Assembly: GCA_017518105.1 (NCBI GenBank) | Contig: JAFWWC010000007.1 | Coordinates: forward strand, 62,001-126,000 | Source: Selenomonadaceae bacterium | GTDB lineage: Bacteria > Bacillota > Negativicutes > Selenomonadales > Selenomonadaceae | Direction of reading: 5' to 3' | Length of the DNA stretch: 64,000 nucleotides | In this document: positions 58,648-64,000 of the stretch, piece after piece | Layout of the letters: each line of letters opens with the position of its first letter | Position numbering within the stretch: the first letter of the stretch is position 1 | Position numbers and translations under genes: made by a program | The notes under the pieces: generated by a model | The model's database searches: none | Seen by the model: only the letters and a program-made list of their open reading frames with translations | Told to the model about the DNA's origin: nothing

Positions 58648-60388
58648 TTTGCTTAGCCTCCTTTGCTTTGCGAAGTTTATCAGCCGCCGGCGGGTCAATT
58701 TTCTCCAGATAAGTCAGCGGGACGGTTCGCGGATTTCCCTTCGTCAGCTCGTAGACTTTCCGATAGCTCGCCTCGGCTTTATCGGCTTGCCCTTGCTCGT
58801 CGAAGATGTCGCCCTGCAACTTGTACGGGATTGGATTTTTATCGTCAAGCGTCAAGGCTCGGTCAATGTCCTCAAGCGCAAGTTCAAGCTCGCCGCGCAT
58901 ATGCCGAACGTCCGCCCGATTTAGGAAGTTGTAAAGGTTGTTCGGGTCTTTAGCAACTGCGGCGTCCGTGTCGACAAGTGCGCCTTCATAGTCGCCGACA
59001 ATCGCCTTAGCCCGCCCGCGAATCCCTAAACACTCCGCCATGTCGTCTTGATTCTTTGCACTAAGGGCGCGTTCAATCTCCATAAGCGCAAGTTCGCCCT
59101 GCCCGTGGTCGTTGTAAATGTCGGCGTTGATTCGCAGTTGCTCCGCCGCCTTAGCTTTGGCATTGTCGGCGGCGTCCCTAACCTTAGCCCAAGCAATCGC
59201 CCGTGCCGCGTCCGCCTCGTGAATCCTCTGACGTATACGCGGACTTTCAAAGTAATACGCCTTTTGGACTGCCGTTTGAATCTTATCGCCGAGATTGTAA
59301 AGCCTAGACAACTCCCTTAGCTCCCGATAAGCAAAGTCATCGTTTAGGAATTCCGTTTGATTGCCGACGCGGCGAAAGTTCCAGCCGTCAATCGAATCGT
59401 AATCGTGGAAAGCCTTGCTCAAGCCACCCGCGAAGTAGTAAGCATTAACCGCCGCGCTATTGGAGTCGTCGCCTATGTTCATCGAGTAGAAGACCTCCAA
59501 GCCGTCAATGAACACCAGATACGCCCGGTCGACTTTGCGAACCTTGACATGCCCGCCGCCGTAAGTGGTCATCAGCTCCGATAATTTAGCCTCGCGCTTA
59601 TCGGTGTCGGGGTGGTCGCTTAAGGTCTGGTCGTCGGGCGTGTCGTGTGCGTCGAACTCCAAAACGTTCTGCGTTTCGTAACGGACGTAGTAGCCCAGAC
59701 GATTCATAGCCGCCGCGCCGCCGCCGGGATTAAATCCCGCACTTGTCATAAGGTAGAAGCCGCCCTCGTCCGCCTCGTACTCGACGGGCACATTGATATT
59801 CTTTGCAATCGAGTAATCGACCATCGCCGAGAACTTATTCCAGTCAATGTTCCTGCCGTTGTCCGCGTTCATGCCGACCATCATCGCGCCGAGGGATTGG
59901 GCTACGGCTTGCGCATAACTCTTGGCGGAATGTTGTTCAAGCCCGTGGGTCATCTCGTGAGCAAGGACGGCGGCAAGTTGATTCTCGTCTAGGTTAAGCC
60001 CGCGAACCAGCCCGCGATTGACGCTGATATAATTCATCGGGTAGCAGGCGGCGTTGAATTTCTCGTCGTCGTTGACGTGCCACACGAACGGCAGAGAGTT
60101 TACCCTAAGTTCGTATTGCCCGTAGCGGACGAGCCGTTGCATAACCGAATCGACAACCTCGACATCATGCTTATTCTTATCGGTGCCGTTCTTTTGCATG
60201 TCCTGCTTGCGGACGGACATTTGCGCATCGACGTTGTTGCCGAGGGCGAGCATTTCCCTAAGCGTCGACTGATAAGCCGCGAACACGCCCAGAGCCTCCG
60301 CCGCGATTGCCCACGCGTCAGCCGCTACGACGTGCACGGGACTTAATATCGCCGCCAACGTCACCAATAAGACGATTAAGGATTTCAT
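58640..60388 (-). CDS. Exported M48-family metalloprotease with TPR repeats
   Basis: 582 residues. A cleavable signal peptide (1-22, ending VHVVAA) sends it out of the cytoplasm. The zinc motif is HEMTH (AAVLAHEMTHGLEQHSAKS) with a downstream Glu in EYEADEGGFYLM, the gluzincin M48 arrangement seen in BepA/LoiP. The C-terminal third has at least three TPR-like repeats (ALMEIERALSAKNQDDMAEC, LYNFLNRADVRHMRGELELA). By analogy with BepA it could serve envelope protein quality control, which would fit a diderm. Its ATG overlaps the metG stop (ATGA). Confidence 0.92.
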   Translation of the reverse strand: MKSLIVLLVTLAAILSPVHVVAADAWAIAAEALGVFAAYQSTLREMLALGNNVDAQMSVRKQDMQKNGTDKNKHDVEVVDSVMQRLVRYGQYELRVNSLPFVWHVNDDEKFNAACYPMNYISVNRGLVRGLNLDENQLAAVLAHEMTHGLEQHSAKSYAQAVAQSLGAMMVGMNADNGRNIDWNKFSAMVDYSIAKNINVPVEYEADEGGFYLMTSAGFNPGGGAAAMNRLGYYVRYETQNVLEFDAHDTPDDQTLSDHPDTDKREAKLSELMTTYGGGHVKVRKVDRAYLVFIDGLEVFYSMNIGDDSNSAAVNAYYFAGGLSKAFHDYDSIDGWNFRRVGNQTEFLNDDFAYRELRELSRLYNLGDKIQTAVQKAYYFESPRIRQRIHEADAARAIAWAKVRDAADNAKAKAAEQLRINADIYNDHGQGELALMEIERALSAKNQDDMAECLGIRGRAKAIVGDYEGALVDTDAAVAKDPNNLYNFLNRADVRHMRGELELALEDIDRALTLDDKNPIPYKLQGDIFDEQGQADKAEASYRKVYELTKGNPRTVPLTYLEKIDPPAADKLRKAKEAKQND

Positions 60389-61908
60389 GACTTGTCAATC
60401 ACAATGCGCGGGAAGAGTTGCTCAGGCTTGCCGACCTCGTGATTGGGTTCAAGCAGTCCGAAAGTCTCCGCGTCATCAAGTCTAGGCTCCGAATTGACTT
60501 TGAGCTGAGCGCGTATCTTTTGAGCCGTCGACGGCATGAACGGCGCGATTAGCAGGCTGACAATCCTAAGCGACTCGGCTAGGTTGTAAAGGACGTTCGC
60601 AAGTGCTTGACGCTGAGTTTCGTCTTTGGCGAGTTTCCAAGGCGCGGTTTCGTCAATGTACTTGTTCGCCCGCCCGATAAACTTCCACACGACCTTAACC
60701 GCGTCCGAAAGTAGGATTGCCTCCATGAGCTTGCGATAATCCTTTGCCGTGTCGATTGCCTCTTGCCGGAACGACTTATCAAGGTCGGTGCCTTCCGTTG
60801 ACTGCAGGAGGATTCCCTTTTGGAATTTGCCAATCATGTTAAGCGTTCGGTGCAGGAGATTGCCGAGGTCGTTAGCTAAGTCGGCGTTAATCCTCTGAAT
60901 CAAAGCGTCGCGATTGAAGTTGCCGTCAAGCCCAAGTGTAATCTCGCGCAGGAGGAAATATCGGATAGCGTCCGCGCCGAATTCCTCAACCAACGCCACG
61001 GGGTCGACGACGTTGCCTTTTGACTTCGACATTTTATCGCCGTCGGTGACTAACCAACCATGCCCGTAAATCTGCTTAGGTAGCGGAAGACCAGCCGCCA
61101 TGAGCATTGCCGGCCAAATGATTGAATGGAAGCGGACGATTTCTTTTCCGACGAGGTGAATATCCGCCGGCCAAAACTTTTTCATTTCGGGATTGTGAAT
61201 CAGCGGCGTGATATAGTTGATAACGGCGTCGAACCAAACGTAAATGACGTGGCGTTGGTCGTCGGGCACGGGAATCCCCCAATCAAACGACGTGCGCGAT
61301 ATGCACAAATCCTCCAGCCCTTGCTTGATGAAGTTAATCATCTCGTTGCGCCGCGAGGTCGGCACGATGAATTCGGGGTGTTCGTCAATGTGTTTAAGCA
61401 AAGCGTCGGCATATTTGGACAGGCGGAAGAAGTAAGCCTCCTCCGAGACGCGCTCAACGGGGCGATGACAATCGGGGCAACAGCCGTTCTCGTCAAGTTG
61501 CAACTCCGTCCAATACGACTCGCAAGGCGTGCAATAAAGTCCGGTATATTCTCCCTTGTAAATGTCGCCGTTCGCCTTAATCCGCCGGAAAATTTCCTGC
61601 ACAACCTGTTCATGGCGTGGCTCGCTCGTTCGTATGAAGTCGTCGTTCGAGATATGAAACTTTTTCCAGAGGTCTTTGAAACTGTCGACAATCGGGTCAA
61701 TGTACTCAAGCGGCGTTTTGCCCTCGGCTTGTGCGGTGCGTTGAATCTTTTGCCCGTGTTCGTCAGAGCCAGTCAGGAAGAAGACTTCATAGCCCGCCAG
61801 CCGTTTGAAACGTGCGATAGCGTCGGCAATGGTCGTGCAATAGGCGTGACCGATGTGAAGTTTTGCGCTGGGGTAGTAAATCGGCGTCGTGATGTAAAAT
61901 GTTTTCAT
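60385..61908 (-). CDS. metG: Methionine-tRNA ligase (short form)
   Basis: Charges tRNA(Met). The 507 residues have HIGH-type HIGHAYCTT, zinc cluster CTPCESY...CCPDCHR, and KMSKS (GDKMSKSKGNVVDPV). It stops at EQLFPRIVIDKS, without the C-terminal EMAP/tRNA-binding domain found in many Firmicute MetG proteins. ATG overlaps the rsmI stop (ATGA). Confidence 0.97.
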   Translation of the reverse strand: MKTFYITTPIYYPSAKLHIGHAYCTTIADAIARFKRLAGYEVFFLTGSDEHGQKIQRTAQAEGKTPLEYIDPIVDSFKDLWKKFHISNDDFIRTSEPRHEQVVQEIFRRIKANGDIYKGEYTGLYCTPCESYWTELQLDENGCCPDCHRPVERVSEEAYFFRLSKYADALLKHIDEHPEFIVPTSRRNEMINFIKQGLEDLCISRTSFDWGIPVPDDQRHVIYVWFDAVINYITPLIHNPEMKKFWPADIHLVGKEIVRFHSIIWPAMLMAAGLPLPKQIYGHGWLVTDGDKMSKSKGNVVDPVALVEEFGADAIRYFLLREITLGLDGNFNRDALIQRINADLANDLGNLLHRTLNMIGKFQKGILLQSTEGTDLDKSFRQEAIDTAKDYRKLMEAILLSDAVKVVWKFIGRANKYIDETAPWKLAKDETQRQALANVLYNLAESLRIVSLLIAPFMPSTAQKIRAQLKVNSEPRLDDAETFGLLEPNHEVGKPEQLFPRIVIDKS

Positions 61909-62717
61909 TGAGTGTCCTCCTTAAGCAGTGTGTTATAAATTTCGCGGCGGCTGACGTTGAATCGCTTTGCCGCCTCGCGCATTGCGGATTTCTTATCAAG
62001 TCCTTGCTCCAAAAGTTTTCGGTAGAAGTCAAGCGGCGTGTCCTCAAGCGGCGGCGGCTTGTGGTTACCTTCCACGATGATTACGAATTCCCCGCGTGGC
62101 TCGTCTAGGCGTTCAATCAGCTCGCTTAGCGTCCCGCGTAAAAATTCTTCATGGACTTTGGTCAGCTCGCGTGCAAGGACTGTTTCCCGTTCCCCGAAGA
62201 CTTCCGCAAGCTCCGATAAAAAATCTTTCAGGCGATGCGGTGCCTCGTAGAAGATTATCGTTGCCTCGACCGTCGAAAGTCTTTCCAAAAGCTCGCGGCG
62301 ATTCTTCTTTGTCTTGGGCGCGAAGCCTGCGAATAAAAATTTTGACGTGTCTAGCCCCGAACATATCAGCGCACTCAAGGCGGCGTTGGCTCCGGGTATC
62401 GGGCAAACGTCTATCCCCGCGTCGATTGCAAGCCTCACTAAGTCTGCGCCTGGGTCACAGATTGCCGGCAAGCCCGCGTCACTCACCACGGCAACCGATT
62501 CGCCCGCCTGCAACCTTTGCAAAATCTTTTCGGCGGCGGACGCCTTGCAATTCTCATCGAACCGTATTAGCGGCGTGTGTATGTCAAAGTGCGTCAAAAG
62601 CTTCCGAGTGCGTCGCGTGTCTTCCGCCGCGATTAAGTCGACTTCGCGCAGGATTCGCACGGCTCTAAACGTCATGTCCTCAAGGTTGCCAATCGGCGTC
62701 GCGCACAAGTACAGCAA
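61905..62717 (-). CDS. rsmI: 16S rRNA (cytidine-1402-2'-O)-methyltransferase
   Basis: SAM-dependent enzyme that 2'-O-methylates C1402 in the decoding centre. Motifs: LCATPIGNLEDMTFRAVRIL, AAEDTRRTRKLLTHFDI, VSDAGLPAICDPGADLV and FYEAPHRL. The C-terminal part (KSAMREAAKRFNVSRREIYN) is the helix-turn-helix tail common in the family. I take TTG at 62,717, seven bases after GGAGG (270 residues); GTG two codons upstream is too close to the site. First gene of a six-gene overlapping operon. Confidence 0.95.
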   Translation of the reverse strand: MLYLCATPIGNLEDMTFRAVRILREVDLIAAEDTRRTRKLLTHFDIHTPLIRFDENCKASAAEKILQRLQAGESVAVVSDAGLPAICDPGADLVRLAIDAGIDVCPIPGANAALSALICSGLDTSKFLFAGFAPKTKKNRRELLERLSTVEATIIFYEAPHRLKDFLSELAEVFGERETVLARELTKVHEEFLRGTLSELIERLDEPRGEFVIIVEGNHKPPPLEDTPLDFYRKLLEQGLDKKSAMREAAKRFNVSRREIYNTLLKEDTQ

Positions 62718-62780
62718 CTTCACACCTCCAAAGCTTTTCTCACTAGATGCAACGTTCACGTTGCCCAAAAATTTTTTGCC

Positions 62781-62789
62781 ATTATAGCA
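62781..62789 (-). promoter_or_regulatory. Extended -10 promoter of the rsmI operon
   Basis: Minus strand TGCTATAAT, a perfect extended -10, with no clear -35. It lies about 65 bases before the rsmI start. Between them is a near-palindrome GCAACGTTCACGTTGC (62,749-62,764), a possible operator or leader hairpin. Confidence 0.55.
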
Positions 62790-62804
62790 CAGTTCGCGGC
62801 AATG

Positions 62805-62813
62805 TGATATAGT
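62805..62813 (+). promoter_or_regulatory. Extended -10 promoter of the thioesterase operon
   Basis: TGATATAGT on the plus strand, 20 bases before the start codon, with AAGGAGGGA between. It is back to back with the rsmI promoter, 15 bases apart. No good -35. Confidence 0.45.
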
Positions 62814-62833
62814 TTCGGCAAGGAGGGACGGCA

Positions 62834-63235
62834 ATGATTGTTAAGACCTTGTACCGCGTGAAATTCTTCGATACTGACGTTATGGGCGTCGTGCACCACG
62901 CGAACTATATCCGCTGGTTCGAGACGGGGCGCGTTGAGTTCTTGCGAGAACTCGGCATCGACCTAAACGAGATGATGAGCGACGGGATTTTATTTCCGAT
63001 TGTCGAGATTACGGCGAAGTTTCATGCCCCCGCGAAGTTCGATGACGAGCTGGAGATTATCACGACGGCGGAGGCTTTGACTAAGGCTAAGATGAAGTTC
63101 GATTACGTGATACGCAAGCGCGGCGAGGAAAAAATTTTGGCGGAGGGAACAAGCCTGAATGTCTTCACGAACGAAGGGAAGATATGCCGCTTGCCCGATA
63201 GGTATTATTCGCGACTGATACGAGGCTTAGAATGA
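62834..63235 (+). CDS. ybgC: YbgC-type acyl-CoA thioesterase
   Basis: Hot-dog-fold thioesterase of 133 residues. The active-site signature FFDTDVMGVVHHANYIRWFE is canonical, with the catalytic Asp in FDTD. Family members hydrolyse short-chain acyl-CoA or 4-hydroxybenzoyl-CoA; in proteobacteria the gene joins tol-pal, which is not seen here. ATG at 62,834 after GGAGGG. Its stop overlaps the next start (ATGA). Confidence 0.93.
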   Translation: MIVKTLYRVKFFDTDVMGVVHHANYIRWFETGRVEFLRELGIDLNEMMSDGILFPIVEITAKFHAPAKFDDELEIITTAEALTKAKMKFDYVIRKRGEEKILAEGTSLNVFTNEGKICRLPDRYYSRLIRGLE

Positions 63236-64000
63236 GTCGGCGACTTTTTATCAAGGTGTTAATCGCGTTGGGACTCGGCGCATACTTCCCGAAGCTGGCG
63301 GAGGCTGAACGGCTTGAGGAATTGCACACGCCGCAAGACGGCTACGAGCCACTGACGAGCGTAAAATTTCTGCGGCAAGTCGTCACGCGTGATTCAAGGG
63401 TCTCGCGAATGATAATGTGGCAGGCGGAAGCGGAAGAACCTTTTCAAGTGGAATGGCAACTTGTCGGCGAGGAGGCGGCGCACTTCTCCGAGGTCAAGCG
63501 ACGAGACTTAATCTATTCGTGCAAGCTTGAAGGACTAAAGGCGGCGAGTTTGTATAAGTTCCGAATCGTGGCGGGCGAACGGGCGACTTCATGGCAAGAG
63601 TTGCGGACGGCGGGCGATGGGGCATTCCAAATGATAATTTTCGCGGACAGTCAATGCGAGCATTACGACGTTTGGCAGAGGACAGCGGACGCGGCGCACG
63701 AACTTTATCCCGACGCGGAGCTTGTGACGGTTATCGGCGACTTGGTGGACAACGGCGAGGCGGATTATCAATGGCGGGCGTGGCACGTGTCGGCGGCTAA
63801 GATTTTATCGGGGCGGACGTTTGCGCCGGTCATGGGTAATCACGAGTGCTACGGCGTCGATTGGTTCAATGCCTTGCCGACGGGCTACCTTAATCAGTTC
63901 AACTTGCCCGATAACGACGCTAAGAACCTGGGCGGCTACTTCTATTCCTTCGACTACGGGGCGGCGCATTTCTTTATCCTGAACACGCAATTTGCAGAGC
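63232..64000 (+). CDS. Purple-acid-phosphatase-like metallophosphoesterase, 3' end outside window
   Basis: The frame runs from ATG 63,232 to the window edge without a stop (256 codons seen). MSRRLFIKVLIALGLGAYF is a Tat-type signal (SRRLFIK). An N-terminal beta domain (~40-125, fibronectin III-like, with YKFRIVAG) leads to calcineurin-type motifs: IIFADSQ, VIGDLVDNG and VMGNHECYG, three metal-binding blocks of the family. So an exported phosphatase or nucleotidase is likely; substrate unknown. The stop codon and final metal-binding histidines lie beyond the window. Coupled to ybgC by a 4-base overlap. Confidence 0.9.
   Translation, partial: MSRRLFIKVLIALGLGAYFPKLAEAERLEELHTPQDGYEPLTSVKFLRQVVTRDSRVSRMIMWQAEAEEPFQVEWQLVGEEAAHFSEVKRRDLIYSCKLEGLKAASLYKFRIVAGERATSWQELRTAGDGAFQMIIFADSQCEHYDVWQRTADAAHELYPDAELVTVIGDLVDNGEADYQWRAWHVSAAKILSGRTFAPVMGNHECYGVDWFNALPTGYLNQFNLPDNDAKNLGGYFYSFDYGAAHFFILNTQFAE

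Overview
The window is a bacterial chromosome segment that starts inside leuS and ends inside a metallophosphatase gene. The gene content fits a Firmicutes lineage, and my best guess is Negativicutes (Selenomonadales-like). The reasons are strong GGAGG ribosome sites, a cysteine-free uS4 with an MAIDR start, zinc-type uS14 and bL36, a zinc-LID adenylate kinase, an FhaA-like DUF3662-FHA protein, and a MurE with the DNPR motif of the meso-diaminopimelate-adding type. The class assignment is inference; Firmicutes-like translation features are visible directly. Many genes start with GTG or TTG, so I set starts by ribosome-binding sites.

Layout. (1) 1-2.8 kb: the end of leuS, a terminator, and an FHA-domain gene. 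(2) 2.8-22.6 kb, minus strand: the str, S10, spc and alpha ribosomal clusters in one run, in transcription order rpsL-rpsG-fusA-tuf-rpsJ ... secY-adk-infA-rpmJ-rpsM-rpsK-rpsD-rpoA-rplQ. A strong promoter lies before rpsL. Two tandem VOC (glyoxalase-fold) genes sit between rplF and rplR, map is missing between adk and infA, RpoA carries an insertion and uL16 has a long tail. (3) 22.8-32.3 kb, minus strand: five tightly packed genes form a multistep phosphorelay. They are a 1251-residue double-sensor hybrid kinase, a REC-GGDEF regulator, a membrane-anchored BMP-family binding protein, a second hybrid kinase, and a two-receiver regulator. This is my best candidate for an undescribed system. (4) 32.3-33.2 kb: a decayed stretch with two broken genes. 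(5) 33.3-35.1 kb: a Tat-type DUF362 protein and a lipoprotein flavodoxin, divergent from ilvD-murB (35.3-37.9 kb).

(6) 37.9-41.6 kb: a lone hypC, an RNase Z gene with an in-frame stop, an HNH homing-type endonuclease, and pckA with its own promoter and terminator. (7) 41.7-52.97 kb, plus strand: murE-murF-hicA-hicB-mraY-murD, then an SMR transporter gene broken at its conserved tryptophan, a DUF2142 membrane protein, a D-2-hydroxyacid dehydrogenase, a P-type-ATPase-like protein that has lost its catalytic motifs, and thrC. (8) 53.0-62.7 kb, minus strand: rsmI-metG-M48/TPR protease-DegT aminotransferase-KAS III-like synthase-GT2/RgpF/HAD glycosyltransferase, probably one transcript and probably making a surface glycan. 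(9) 62.8-64 kb, plus strand: a YbgC-type thioesterase and a Tat-type metallophosphatase cut by the window edge.

I found no tRNA, rRNA, CRISPR array, intact insertion sequence or prophage. The only stretch above about 300 bases without an intact gene is 32,285-33,353, described under its pseudogenes. All family calls come from reading motifs by eye, without database searches.
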